From positions 620,001 through 684,000 of the forward strand of contig NZ_JAPJDL010000001.1 of NCBI RefSeq assembly GCF_026242055.1: a DNA stretch of 64,000 bases. The letters run 5' to 3'. The notes beneath the pieces were generated by a model that saw only the letters and a program-made list of their open reading frames with translations, was not told the origin of the DNA and made no database searches. A program made the translations under genes and the position numbers. Of this stretch, positions 7,004-15,728 are shown in pieces. This stretch comes from Lentzea sp. NEAU-D7 (lineage in GTDB: Bacteria > Actinomycetota > Actinomycetes > Mycobacteriales > Pseudonocardiaceae). Within the stretch, counting starts at the first letter, position 1. Each line of letters begins with the position of its first letter.

Positions 7004-7567
7004 ATGCCGCGATGGAAACCGGACGCAGCCGAGCGCCTGCAGACCGCCGCGCTGGAGCTCTTCGACCAGCAGGGGTTCGAGCGCACGACGGTCGCCGAGA
7101 TCGTCCAGCGGGCGGAGCTCACCCAGCGGACGTTCTTCAACCACTTCGCGGACAAGCGCGAGGTGCTGTTCAGGCTGAGCTCACGGCTCCAGGAGGAGAT
7201 CGTCCGCGAGATCGCGGCCGGCGACGACGCCTTGCCGCCGCTCGACGCCGTCGTGCGCGCGCTGGAGGTCGTGGCCGACAAGATGTTCGAGGACCACCGC
7301 GCCGTGGTGGCGCGCCGTCACGCCGTCATCGCCGCCAACCCGGAGTTGCTGGAGCGCGAGCTCGGCAAGAACGCCGCGCTCACCGAGGCCATCGCGGCCG
7401 CGTTGCAGGCGCGGTGCGGTGATCCCGAGACCGCGTTCCTCGCCGCCGGTGCCGCCATGCTCGCGCAGCAGGCGGCGTTCCGGCAGTGGACGCGACCGGG
7501 CGAGACCCGGACCTTGCGTGATCTCCTGCTGGACGCGGTGCGCTCTCTGCGCACGACTGTCGGCTAG
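7004..7567 (+). CDS. TetR-family transcriptional regulator
   Basis: A 187-aa repressor. The N-terminal TetR helix-turn-helix is clear (TAALELFDQQGFERTTVAEIVQRAELTQRTFFNHFADKR region, residues 10-50), followed by a helical ligand-binding domain. The ATG at 7004 is the start that leaves both operators upstream. It is divergent from the cupin gene and overlaps the convergent flavin monooxygenase by four bases at the 3' end. The cupin gene and tetR itself are the likely targets, given the tandem dyads at 6937-6988. The ligand is unknown. Confidence 0.92.
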   Translation: MPRWKPDAAERLQTAALELFDQQGFERTTVAEIVQRAELTQRTFFNHFADKREVLFRLSSRLQEEIVREIAAGDDALPPLDAVVRALEVVADKMFEDHRAVVARRHAVIAANPELLERELGKNAALTEAIAAALQARCGDPETAFLAAGAAMLAQQAAFRQWTRPGETRTLRDLLLDAVRSLRTTVG

Positions 7568-9144
7568 CTGACCAGGGAGAGACCCCGGCGGACCGGCTCC
7601 GGGGCGGTAGCGGCGGGTGCGGCCGAGGGGACCTCGACCTCCTCGCCCCCGATCTCCCGGGTGATCCACGCGCCGGACTCCACCAGGACCTTCAGCGTCC
7701 GGGTGTCCAGGGCGTTGACGCGGCCGTAGTACCACTCGTCGGTGGCCAGTGGGCCCATGCGGTCGCCCATGCGCTTCTTGATGTCGAGAACGCGCTCGAA
7801 CAGCGTCTTGACCAGCGCGGCACGGTCGGCGGGACCCTGGAGGCCCTCCCGGATGCGGTCCTCGATGCCGCGCGGGGTGCCTTCGGAGTCGGGCATGAGC
7901 ATGGTGGTCCACGCACGCGACTTCTCGCGGTACTGGAGCTGCTGCATGATGCCCTCGTGCTGCGCGAAGTCAGCGGCGCGGAAAGCCTTGCCGCGCCAGC
8001 GCTTCTGCAGGTTCACGGCGAGCGAGAGGGCGCTCTTGAGGCCGGTGTTGAGGCCGCGGCCAGGCCAGAAGTGCAGCGAGTTCGCGGCGTCGCCGAGCAG
8101 GAAGCCGAACGTGGACGGCGCGAGCTGCGCGGTGAACTTCGACATCTGCTGCATGCCGAGCGTGAACGAGTTGATGCCGACGACGTCCGCCACGCCGACG
8201 CCGAAGAAGCGCAGGCCGTCGAGGATCCGGGGCCACAGGTAGGAGAGCTTGTCGACCGAGGGCTTGAACACCGCGCGGTGCCGGTCGCAGACGAAACGGC
8301 CGTTCGAGGCGGGACGCATGGTGCAGCCGAACTTGCCGATGCACGAGACGGGGCCGCTCTCGCCCAGGGCGACGATCTCCGACGCCTCCTCGGCGGTGAG
8401 GCGCATGTTGATGAAGCCGCCGCCGAGCGAGTTGAAGAGGAACCTGTTCTGCGCCACGGTCAGCGGGACGGTGTGCTCGTCGGGCGACTTCGCGGTGACG
8501 CGGATGCCGAGGACGCGCTCGTCCAGCGGCGAACCGTCCACGGAGAACAGTTCCCGGCTCGGGGTGCCGAACTGGGACGAGAACGCCGCGCGGGTGGCGG
8601 AGCGGGCGCCGTCGGCGATCGCGAGCACGTGCAGGCCGTCGAAGCGGGCGGGAGGCGTGTAGGCGCCGGGGACGACCTCGATGCCGTAGACGTCCTGGGC
8701 CATGTCGAGCAGGCAGTCCTCGATCCAGCGGATCTTGATGTTGCGCGGACGGCCCTTGGACGCCGGGGAGTCCGGGCCGAGCGGCCACATCTCGGAGAAC
8801 TTGCCGGGCGCGAACAACCGCTCCTGCACGGCGACGGGCAGGGAGGCCCAGACGTTGCTCTGCAGCGTCACGACCTGCTCGCGGCGGTTGTTGCCCTCGG
8901 CCAGGCCCTTCCACACGACGCGGTTGCCCTGGCGCATCCAGCGGCGGTCGTGCACGCGGACCGAGACCTGCTCCCCCAGCAACGACTTGATCGTGCACGC
9001 GAAGGCGAGGCCGACCGGGCCGCCACCCGCCACGTCCACCCGCAGCGGAGCGGTCTGACGCAGCGGCACGACCCGGCTGCCCTGCTTCGGCAGCATGACC
9101 GTCGGACCGCACTTACCGATCAGCACCGTCTTCTCGTCCGCCAT
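7564..9144 (-). CDS. FAD-dependent (class A-like) monooxygenase
   Basis: A 526-aa flavoprotein with the p-hydroxybenzoate-hydroxylase-type fold. The FAD/NADPH fingerprints are visible: GGGPVGLAFACTI near residue 41, the DG motif (AIADGARSATR) in the middle, and the GD motif (GFLLGDAANSLHFWPGRGL) about two thirds along. The wording GDAANSLHFWPGRGLNTGL differs from the common aromatic hydroxylase GDAAH and is closer to MICAL-like or actinomycete-specific subgroups. A non-conserved tail of about 120 residues follows. The ATG at 9144 has GAGGGGGAT upstream. No reductase or pathway partner is adjacent and the substrate is unknown. Confidence 0.82.
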   Translation of the reverse strand: MADEKTVLIGKCGPTVMLPKQGSRVVPLRQTAPLRVDVAGGGPVGLAFACTIKSLLGEQVSVRVHDRRWMRQGNRVVWKGLAEGNNRREQVVTLQSNVWASLPVAVQERLFAPGKFSEMWPLGPDSPASKGRPRNIKIRWIEDCLLDMAQDVYGIEVVPGAYTPPARFDGLHVLAIADGARSATRAAFSSQFGTPSRELFSVDGSPLDERVLGIRVTAKSPDEHTVPLTVAQNRFLFNSLGGGFINMRLTAEEASEIVALGESGPVSCIGKFGCTMRPASNGRFVCDRHRAVFKPSVDKLSYLWPRILDGLRFFGVGVADVVGINSFTLGMQQMSKFTAQLAPSTFGFLLGDAANSLHFWPGRGLNTGLKSALSLAVNLQKRWRGKAFRAADFAQHEGIMQQLQYREKSRAWTTMLMPDSEGTPRGIEDRIREGLQGPADRAALVKTLFERVLDIKKRMGDRMGPLATDEWYYGRVNALDTRTLKVLVESGAWITREIGGEEVEVPSAAPAATAPEPVRRGLSLVS

Positions 9145-9202
9145 GACCCATCCCCCTCGATCCCGTTCGACGGCGGGAACACGTAGTGGGACGGGAGACG
9201 GT

Positions 9203-9376
9203 TCAACGGTTCTCTAGGAAATTTTTCCAGGCGGCAGAAGTGAAGGTCAGGACGCCTCCGGACGGGTTCTTCGAGTCGCGGACCAGAGCGTCGGAGGACA
9301 AGGACACCTCGACGCAGTTGTCGTCCTCGGTCGCGCCGCTGTAGCTGCTCTTACGCCAAGCGCGGGCCTCGCTCAT
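9203..9376 (-). CDS. DUF397-domain small protein
   Basis: A 57-aa DUF397 protein with the family signature WRKSSYSG near the N-terminus, then DNCVEV and VRDSKNP. In Streptomyces and relatives DUF397 proteins are the small partners of XRE/DUF5753 regulators, forming developmental or antibiotic-control modules such as the WhiJ-like and AbaA loci. The ATG at 9376 lies inside the 3' end of the upstream XRE gene (26-base overlap), with GAGAGGA upstream. Confidence 0.9.
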   Translation of the reverse strand: MSEARAWRKSSYSGATEDDNCVEVSLSSDALVRDSKNPSGGVLTFTSAAWKNFLENR

Positions 9377-10199
9377 TGAGTTCCTCTCGCGGTCGGCCGA
9401 CGTAGTCCGCCAGCACCTTCCGCGATTGTTCCTCATCCAGAGCGACCTCGGCCAAGCGGTCGAACAGCAGCCGGGTCCGCGCGATGGCGCCCGGATCCTG
9501 CACGAACACCTTCGCCAGGTCGGTCGACGTGAACGCCACGGGCATCGCCTTGTGGTACTCCCACAGCACGCAACTGGTGGCCACGAGCTTCGCCGTCGCT
9601 GGGACGATCCGGATGGTGGGCGCCCCGAACAGCAGCTTGGCGTACTGGTCTTCCATCGTCTGCGCGTCGCCGACCTGTGTCTGCAACGCATGTTCGTGGA
9701 TGTAGAACAAGCAACTCGGGCGGTTGTGCCGGTTCAGGATCGCCTGCCGGTCCATCCGGAACTTGACCACCGTGGGGATCCGCTCCTCCACGATGTACCC
9801 GCCCATCCTGTACAGGCTGTCGGCGTACTCCGGTGTCTGCGACAAGCCCGGCACCGCCTGCGGGTCGTAACTGGTGATCATCGTGGCGGTCGACTCGGCC
9901 ATCGCCAGTGTGCGGAGGTTGTCCGAGACCTGGACGATGTACTCCTCGAACGCGTACCGGAAGCGGCGTTTGAAGTCCTCGAAGAAGTCGATGTCCTTGC
10001 CGAGCATCGAGAGGTACTGCACGAGGTCGATCTCGCTGGGGCGGTACTTGCCGTTCTCCAGCGTGGAGACCTTGCTGGGATCCCAGCCCAGGCGGACGGC
10101 CAGTGCGGCGCCCGTGAGTTCGGACGACGTCTCGCGTACTTTGCGCAGCTCGTCGCCCAGGTCCCGGCTGTATGCGGTAGATGGAGTACTGGTGGCCAT
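9351..10199 (-). CDS. XRE-family regulator with DUF5753 domain
   Basis: A 282-aa regulator. The N-terminal Cro/C1-type helix-turn-helix spans about residues 13-75 (LTGAALAVRLGWDPSKVSTLENG), and the rest is the DUF5753 ligand or partner-binding domain. It is followed by and overlaps a DUF397 gene, the standard actinomycete pair. The ATG at 10199 is preceded by GGTCGAGGA. A short dyad at 10216-10230 lies just upstream and may be its own operator. Such pairs influence sporulation and secondary metabolism in Streptomyces, but the target set here is unknown. Confidence 0.92.
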   Translation of the reverse strand: MATSTPSTAYSRDLGDELRKVRETSSELTGAALAVRLGWDPSKVSTLENGKYRPSEIDLVQYLSMLGKDIDFFEDFKRRFRYAFEEYIVQVSDNLRTLAMAESTATMITSYDPQAVPGLSQTPEYADSLYRMGGYIVEERIPTVVKFRMDRQAILNRHNRPSCLFYIHEHALQTQVGDAQTMEDQYAKLLFGAPTIRIVPATAKLVATSCVLWEYHKAMPVAFTSTDLAKVFVQDPGAIARTRLLFDRLAEVALDEEQSRKVLADYVGRPREELNERGPRLA

Positions 10200-10215
10200 T
10201 CCTCGACCGTAGGGC

Positions 10216-10230
10216 TTGCTCCCAAAGCAA
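10216..10230. promoter_or_regulatory. Short dyad between the XRE gene and the exporter operon
   Basis: Inverted repeat TTGCT-CCCAA-AGCAA, 17 bases upstream of the XRE start and about 100 bases upstream of the divergent membrane-fusion gene. It could be the XRE operator. The arms are only 5 bp, so chance is possible. Confidence 0.3.
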
Positions 10231-10329
10231 CAAGAGGCTCGTTCGGGTGAAAACGGATCGCCTGATCTTCAGCTCGTTGCCAGGAAACTCGCAGCGCTGC
10301 CACAGCTTGGCGGACGACCATCCCCAGCC

Positions 10330-11448
10330 ATGACTCGACGTCGTAGATCCCTGGTGATCAACGGACTGTTGGTGGTGGTGCTCCTCGGCGCCGGGGTCGC
10401 CGGCTACCTGGTGTTCTTCGGTTCCTCCGGCAGCGCCCAGCCCACCGCCGCCCGCACGGCCGCCGCCGCGAACCGCGACGTCAGCGAGGTGGTGACGGCG
10501 TCCGGGACGGTGCAGAGCTCGTTCAGCGCCGCCGCGTCGTTCGGCGCGAGCGGCACGGTCACCGAGATCAACGTCAAGGTCGGCGACGTCGTCACGAAGG
10601 GCCAGCAGCTCGCGAAGCTCGACCCGGCGCAGGCTCAGCTGCAGGTCGACATCGCGCAGGGCAACCTGAACGCCGCGCTGGACAAGGGAACCGGCACTAC
10701 CGCGTTGCTCACGGCCTACCGGCAGGCGCAGCTGGCGCTCCAGCAGGCGAAGGACGCGCTCGCGGCCACCACGCTGACCGCTCCCGGCGACGGCACGATC
10801 ACGTCGGTCATCGGCGCCGTCGGCCAGAAGGTCAGCAGCGGCAACAGCTCCAGCACCTCCTCCAGCACGACGAGCACCACCACCGCGTCCGGGTTCGTCG
10901 TCGTCACCGACCTGAAGAACCTGGTGCTGCACGCGAACGTCTCCGAGTCCGACGTCAGCAAGCTCAAGGGCGACCAGGCGGCGACCGTCACGGTCAACGC
11001 GATGCAGTCGCAGCCGATCCAGGCCAAGGTCACGCAGGTCGATCTCACGCCCACGACCGCGAACAACGTCGTGCAGTACGGCGTCACGCTCACGCTGACC
11101 GAGCCGCCGGCAGGGCTGAGGCCCGGCCAGTCGGCCAGTGTCGAGATCACCGTCGCGGGGGCCACCAACGTGCTCGCCGTGCCCGCCGCGGCCGTGCAGA
11201 CCGCCGGCGGTGCGAGTTCGGTGGCGGTGCTGGAGAACGGGGCGGAGACGCGCAGGACCGTCGAGATCGGGGTGCGCGGCGACCAGTACGTGGAGATCAG
11301 GTCCGGGCTGACCGCCGGCGAGGAGGTCGTGCTGCCGCCGGTGACCACGTCGACGGGGCAGAACCGCACGGGACAGCAGCAGGGTGGCCAGTTCCCCGGC
11401 ACCGGTGGTCAGCGCAACGGTGGCGGCTTCACCGGGACCGGTCGATGA
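10330..11448 (+). CDS. HlyD/MacA-type periplasmic-adaptor-like subunit of an ABC exporter
   Basis: A 372-aa membrane-fusion protein. One N-terminal transmembrane helix (about residues 7-27) precedes a beta-barrel/lipoyl core with the biotinyl-lipoyl half-motifs (TVTEINVKVGDVVTKGQ and LTAPGDGTITSV), a Ser/Thr-rich insert around residue 180, and a C-terminal Gln/Asn/Gly-rich tail of about 30 residues. I prefer the ATG at 10330 over upstream in-frame starts because it places the helix at the N-terminus. Its stop overlaps the ATPase start (ATGA). In Gram-positive bacteria such subunits work with MacB-like ATPase/permease pairs in peptide or antibiotic export or envelope-stress defence. Confidence 0.9.
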   Translation: MTRRRRSLVINGLLVVVLLGAGVAGYLVFFGSSGSAQPTAARTAAAANRDVSEVVTASGTVQSSFSAAASFGASGTVTEINVKVGDVVTKGQQLAKLDPAQAQLQVDIAQGNLNAALDKGTGTTALLTAYRQAQLALQQAKDALAATTLTAPGDGTITSVIGAVGQKVSSGNSSSTSSSTTSTTTASGFVVVTDLKNLVLHANVSESDVSKLKGDQAATVTVNAMQSQPIQAKVTQVDLTPTTANNVVQYGVTLTLTEPPAGLRPGQSASVEITVAGATNVLAVPAAAVQTAGGASSVAVLENGAETRRTVEIGVRGDQYVEIRSGLTAGEEVVLPPVTTSTGQNRTGQQQGGQFPGTGGQRNGGGFTGTGR

Positions 11449-12125
11449 GCCCGGTCATCGAGGTCCGCGACCTCCGCAAGACCTACGGCAGCGGCGACAC
11501 GGCCGTGCACGCGTTGCGCGGGCTCGACCTGACCGTCCAGAAGGGCGAGTACATCGCGATCATGGGCGCGTCGGGGTCCGGCAAGTCGACGCTGCTGAAC
11601 ATCCTCGGGTGTCTCGACGTGCCGTCGGGCGGCGAGTACCTGCTCGACGGGATCGACACGGGCGAGTTCGACGAGGAGCAGCTCTCGTTGCTGCGCAACA
11701 GGAAGATCGGTTTCGTCTTCCAGTCCTTCAACCTGGTGCCGCGCACGACGGCACTCGCGAACGTCGAGCTCCCGCTGGTGTACGCGGGAGTTCGGCGTGC
11801 CCAGCGCCGGGAGAGGGCGCTGGCGGCGCTCGACCTCGTCGGTCTCCGGGACCGGACTCACCACCGCCCCAACGAGTTGTCCGGTGGTCAGCAGCAGCGC
11901 GTCGCCATCGCGCGGGCGTTGGTCACCTCGCCCGCGATCGTGCTCGCCGACGAGCCGACCGGGAACCTCGACACGGACTCCAGCCGTGAGGTGCTGGGCA
12001 TCCTCGACCGGCTCAACGCCACTGGCCGCACCGTCGTGCTGATCACGCACGAGGACGAGGTCGCCGCGCACGCCATGCGGACCGTGCGGGTCGTCGACGG
12101 CAGGGTCGCGGGGGTGCTGGTGTGA
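11445..12125 (+). CDS. MacB/LolD-type ABC transporter ATP-binding protein
   Basis: A 226-aa ATPase. Walker A is GASGSGKST, the Q-loop lies in FVFQSFNLVPRTT, the signature is LSGGQQQR, and Walker B is IVLADEPTGNLD with the H-loop THED. The PTGNLD wording and the adjacent FtsX-type permease place it in the MacB/LolD/FtsE family of mechanotransmission ABC proteins. It overlaps the adaptor gene (ATGA) and the permease gene (GTGA), so expression is tightly coupled. Confidence 0.95.
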   Translation: MSPVIEVRDLRKTYGSGDTAVHALRGLDLTVQKGEYIAIMGASGSGKSTLLNILGCLDVPSGGEYLLDGIDTGEFDEEQLSLLRNRKIGFVFQSFNLVPRTTALANVELPLVYAGVRRAQRRERALAALDLVGLRDRTHHRPNELSGGQQQRVAIARALVTSPAIVLADEPTGNLDTDSSREVLGILDRLNATGRTVVLITHEDEVAAHAMRTVRVVDGRVAGVLV

Positions 12126-13312
12126 GGATCTTCGAGATCGCCGCCTTCGCCGTGCGAGGGCTGACCGCGAACAAGATGCGGTCCGGGCTCACGACCCTGG
12201 GCATCCTGATCGGTGTCGCGTCGGTGATCCTGCTGATCGCGGTCGGCAACGGCGCGTCGAGCGCGGTGCAGCAGAGCATCGCGGGGCTCGGCACGAACAT
12301 CCTGACGATCAGCCCTCAACGCGCCCAGCCCGGCACCACGGCCAAGCCGCTGACCACGGCGGACGCGGCGGCGCTGGTGGGTCAGGACTCCCCCGCCGTC
12401 AAGTACGCCTCACCCGTCGTGTCGGCTCAGGCGACGGCCGGGTACGGCGACACCACGCACGACATCGGGCAGTTCATCGGCTCGGACCCGCGCTACTTCG
12501 ACACCACGAACAGCGCGGTCGCGCAGGGCAACCTGTTCTCCGACAACGACGTCCAGCAGGCGCGCAAGGTCGTCGTGATCGGCGCGACCGTGGCCGCGCA
12601 GCTCTTCCCCGGTCTCGACCCGGTCGGGAAGTCCGTGCTGGTCAACAACATCCCGTTCACGGTGGTCGGGGTGCTGGCGGCCAAGGGTTCCAGCGGTCTG
12701 CAGGACGCGGACGACCTGGCCGTGGCGCCGCTGACGACCACGCAGAACGCGCTGACCGGCTACGGCGGCCTCACCCAGATCGTGGTGCAGGCACGGTCCG
12801 CGGACGCGCTGCCGGACGCGCAGGCCCAGGTGACGACAATCCTCAACGGGCGGCACAAGACCACCGGCACGGCCGACTACCGGATCCTGAGCCAGGACCA
12901 GCTGCTGACCGCGCGGACCGCGACGACGGAGACGTTCACCGTGCTGCTGGCGTCGGTGGCCGCGATCTCGTTGCTGGTGGGCGGGATCGGCATCACGAAC
13001 ATCATGCTGGTGACCGTCACCGAGCGGATCCGGGAGATCGGCATCCGCAAGGCCGTGGGGGCGCCCCGGTCCTCGATCCTCGGGCAGTTCCTGATCGAGG
13101 CGACCCTGCTGAGCCTGTTCGGCGGCGCCCTGGGGGTGGCGGCGGGCGTGGTCGGCAGCCGGTTCACCATCGCGGGCATCCAGCCCGTGCTCGTGCCGTC
13201 GTCGGTGCTGCTGGCGTTCGCGGTCTCGGCGCTGATCGGCCTGTTCTTCGGCAGCTACCCGGCTTCCCGCGCCGCGAAGCTCCGTCCCATCGAAGCCCTC
13301 CGGCATGAATGA
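12122..13312 (+). CDS. MacB-type ABC permease (FtsX-like)
   Basis: A 396-aa permease with the MacB topology: one N-terminal helix (about residues 20-42, ILIGVASVILLIAVGNG), a large extracytoplasmic domain to about residue 275, and three C-terminal helices of the FtsX domain (GGIGITNIMLVTVTERIREIGIRKA motif at the boundary). The GTG start overlaps the ATPase stop. Together with the adaptor and ATPase it should form one complete exporter. The substrate could be a peptide or antibiotic; the linked two-component system suggests induction by an envelope signal. Confidence 0.93.
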   Translation: MRIFEIAAFAVRGLTANKMRSGLTTLGILIGVASVILLIAVGNGASSAVQQSIAGLGTNILTISPQRAQPGTTAKPLTTADAAALVGQDSPAVKYASPVVSAQATAGYGDTTHDIGQFIGSDPRYFDTTNSAVAQGNLFSDNDVQQARKVVVIGATVAAQLFPGLDPVGKSVLVNNIPFTVVGVLAAKGSSGLQDADDLAVAPLTTTQNALTGYGGLTQIVVQARSADALPDAQAQVTTILNGRHKTTGTADYRILSQDQLLTARTATTETFTVLLASVAAISLLVGGIGITNIMLVTVTERIREIGIRKAVGAPRSSILGQFLIEATLLSLFGGALGVAAGVVGSRFTIAGIQPVLVPSSVLLAFAVSALIGLFFGSYPASRAAKLRPIEALRHE

Positions 13313-13324
13313 GGAGTCCCTGAC

Positions 13325-13801
13325 GTGACCAACCCACTCGACCAGCCCCTGGAGAACGACATCTCGGCCGAGTTGAAGGAGCGCAAGGCGGGCCTCGGCA
13401 GGACCACGGTGGTCCTCGGGGTCGCGGTGCTCGCGATCGTGGCGTTCGTCGGCGGGGTGTTCGTGCAGAAGTCCTTCGGTGCGGCCGAGACGCCGGCACG
13501 CCAGAACGCCGCGGGCCGGCAGTTCAACGGCACTCCGCCTTCGGGGCAGAACCGGCCGAACGGCGGCAACTTCGCCGGACGCGGCACCGCCGGCACGATC
13601 GACCGCGTCGACGGCACGACCGTCTACGTGAAGACGCAGAACGGCCAGGTCGTGAAAGTGTCCACTTCGGACACGACGAAGGTGGAGATCAGCACGGAGG
13701 GCAGGCTCACGGACCTCAAGGCCGGTCAGCAGGTCGTCGTGCAGGGCCAGGCGGGTTCCGACGGCACGGTGACCGGGCAGACCATCACCCAGCGGCCGTG
13801 A
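13325..13801 (+). CDS. Membrane-anchored DUF5666-like protein
   Basis: A 158-aa protein with a cytoplasmic N-terminus, one transmembrane helix at about residues 26-48, a Gln/Asn/Gly-rich linker, and a beta-rich C-terminal domain (GTIDRVDGTTVYVKT ... VVVQGQAGSDGTVTGQTI) resembling DUF5666. The GTG start lies 12 bases after the permease stop, and its own stop overlaps the response-regulator start (GTGA). Its linker resembles the C-terminal tail of the exporter adaptor, so an accessory role outside the membrane in the same complex or in signal sensing is plausible. Function is not established. Confidence 0.75.
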   Translation: MTNPLDQPLENDISAELKERKAGLGRTTVVLGVAVLAIVAFVGGVFVQKSFGAAETPARQNAAGRQFNGTPPSGQNRPNGGNFAGRGTAGTIDRVDGTTVYVKTQNGQVVKVSTSDTTKVEISTEGRLTDLKAGQQVVVQGQAGSDGTVTGQTITQRP

Positions 13802-14481
13802 CCCGCGTGGAGCGCGGCCGGTTGCTCGTCGTCGAGGACGAGCCGAGCATCCGCGAGCTGCTGTGCGCCAGCCTGCGGTTCGCGGGCTTCACCGTGGCGA
13901 GCGCGGCGACGGGCGGCGAGGCCCTTGACGCTGCTCGGACCGGTGCTCCGGACCTGGTCCTGCTCGACGTGATGCTGCCCGACCGGGACGGGTTCGAGGT
14001 GGTGCGGCGGCTGCGGTCGTCGGGTGTGCGGGTGCCGGTGCTGTACCTGACGGCGCGCGACGGCGCGGACGACCGCGTCACCGGGCTGACGATCGGCGGC
14101 GACGGGTACATCACCAAGCCGTTCAGCCTGGAGGAGGTCATCGCGCGGGTGACGGCGGTGCTGCGCCGCACCCGTCCCGGCGGCTCGGAGCAACTGACGT
14201 GCGGCGAGCTGTCGCTGGACGTGGAGAGCCACGTCGTGCGGCGCGGTGCGCGGGTCGTGGAGCTGTCGCCGACCGAGTTCCGGCTGCTGCACTACCTGAT
14301 GCGCAACAGCGGCCGGGTCCTGTCCAAGGCGCAGATCCTGGACCAGGTGTGGGCGCACGACTTCGACGGCGACATCGGCGTGGTCGAGTCGTACATCTCC
14401 TACCTGCGGCGCAAGGTGGACGGCACCGAGCCCCGCCTGATCCACACCGTGCGCGGGCTCGGGTACATGATCCGCCCATGA
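13798..14481 (+). CDS. OmpR-family response regulator
   Basis: A 227-aa regulator. The receiver domain (residues 8-120) has the acidic pair in VEDEPS, the phospho-acceptor aspartate in LVLLDVMLPDRDG and the lysine in YITKPF. The usual GADDYxTKPF motif is written GGDGYITKPF, a mild deviation. The C-terminal winged helix (LSPTEFRLLHYLMRNSG, then SYISYLRRKVD) is of the OmpR/PhoB type. The GTG start overlaps the upstream gene and the stop overlaps the kinase start (ATGA). It probably controls the exporter operon it belongs to. Confidence 0.95.
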   Translation: MTRVERGRLLVVEDEPSIRELLCASLRFAGFTVASAATGGEALDAARTGAPDLVLLDVMLPDRDGFEVVRRLRSSGVRVPVLYLTARDGADDRVTGLTIGGDGYITKPFSLEEVIARVTAVLRRTRPGGSEQLTCGELSLDVESHVVRRGARVVELSPTEFRLLHYLMRNSGRVLSKAQILDQVWAHDFDGDIGVVESYISYLRRKVDGTEPRLIHTVRGLGYMIRP

Positions 14482-15728
14482 CGTTGCGCGTGCGGCTGGT
14501 GGTCGTGCTCGTCGCTCTGGCGGCCGCGGGCCTGTTCGCGACGTGGCTGATCGGGTCCACCGTGATGGAGCGGTACCTGCTCGGCCAGCTCGACGCGCGG
14601 CTCGACCGGGTGGTGTCGACGCCGCGCACGCTTCCGTTGCGCGACAACGCGGTGCTGCGCTCCGCGGAGGGCGTGCTGTCCGGCACCCCCTTCGAAGGGC
14701 TGCCGGCCTACGGGACGTTGACGCCCGGCGAGCACGTCACGGTCGGCTCGCGGCGGATCGTGATGCGGCAGTTCGACGGCGCCGAACTGGTCGCGGCCGT
14801 CGACCAGTCGGAGGTGGACCGGGCGGTCGGCGACCTCAGGCTCGCGTTCCTGCTGATCAGCCTCGGAGCGCTGATCCTCGTGGGCATGGCCGGGTACGCG
14901 CTGGTCAGAGCGTCGACACGGGCGTTGGAGGAGGTCGAGCAGGTCGCCGGCGAGATCGCGGCCGGCGACCTGTCGCGGCGGGTGCCGGTGCGGCGGCCGG
15001 GGTCGGAGGTCGGGCGGCTGGCGTCCGCGCTGAACACGATGCTGGGGCAGATCGAGTCCGCGTTCGCGGTGCGGGTCAGCTCCGAGAACCGGATGCGGCA
15101 GTTCGTCGCCGACGCGTCGCACGAGCTGCGGACGCCGTTGACGTCGATCCGCGGGTACGCCGAGCTGTACCGGCAGGGTGCGGCGACGGATGCTGCAGAA
15201 GTGTTGCGGCGAGTCGAGGACCACGCCGCGCGGATGGGGGTGCTGGTCGACGACCTGCTGCAGCTGGCCCGGCTGGACTCGTCACAGCCCCTGGCGTTGT
15301 CCACTGTGGACCTGGTCGTGCCGGTGAACGACGCCGTGGTCGAGGCTCGGGTGCGCGACACGAGCCGGCCCATCTCACTGGAGCTGCTCGCGGGGCCGGT
15401 GCCGGTGGAGGCGGACGAGGCGCGGGTGCGGCGGATCCTGACGAACCTGCTCGACAACGCGCTGATCCACACGCCGGCTGGGACGCCGATCGAGGTGCGG
15501 CTGACTCCGGACTCGATCGTCGTCACCGATCACGGGGCGGGACTGACGCCCGAGCAGGCCGCGCGGGTGTTCGAACGGTTCTACCGCGCGGATCCCGCTC
15601 GGGGGCCGGGTGGGAGCGGGCTGGGGTTGTCGATCGTGGCGGCGCTGGTGGCGGCGCACGGGTGGCGGATCGAGCTGGACACCGCACCTGGTGAGGGCGC
15701 GGTGTTCCGGGTGCTATTCGGGGCGTGA
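14478..15728 (+). CDS. Sensor histidine kinase
   Basis: A 416-aa membrane kinase. Two transmembrane helices (about residues 6-28 and 130-155) enclose a short external sensor of about 100 residues, followed by HAMP, a HisKA domain with the phospho-acceptor in DASHELRTPLTSIRG, and a HATPase domain with N-box TNLLDNAL and G-boxes DHGAG and GGSGLGLSI. It pairs with the preceding OmpR-type regulator (ATGA overlap). The 3' end overlaps the convergent DUF1479 gene by 15 bases. The signal is probably related to the substrate of the exporter encoded upstream. Confidence 0.95.
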   Translation: MTLRVRLVVVLVALAAAGLFATWLIGSTVMERYLLGQLDARLDRVVSTPRTLPLRDNAVLRSAEGVLSGTPFEGLPAYGTLTPGEHVTVGSRRIVMRQFDGAELVAAVDQSEVDRAVGDLRLAFLLISLGALILVGMAGYALVRASTRALEEVEQVAGEIAAGDLSRRVPVRRPGSEVGRLASALNTMLGQIESAFAVRVSSENRMRQFVADASHELRTPLTSIRGYAELYRQGAATDAAEVLRRVEDHAARMGVLVDDLLQLARLDSSQPLALSTVDLVVPVNDAVVEARVRDTSRPISLELLAGPVPVEADEARVRRILTNLLDNALIHTPAGTPIEVRLTPDSIVVTDHGAGLTPEQAARVFERFYRADPARGPGGSGLGLSIVAALVAAHGWRIELDTAPGEGAVFRVLFGA

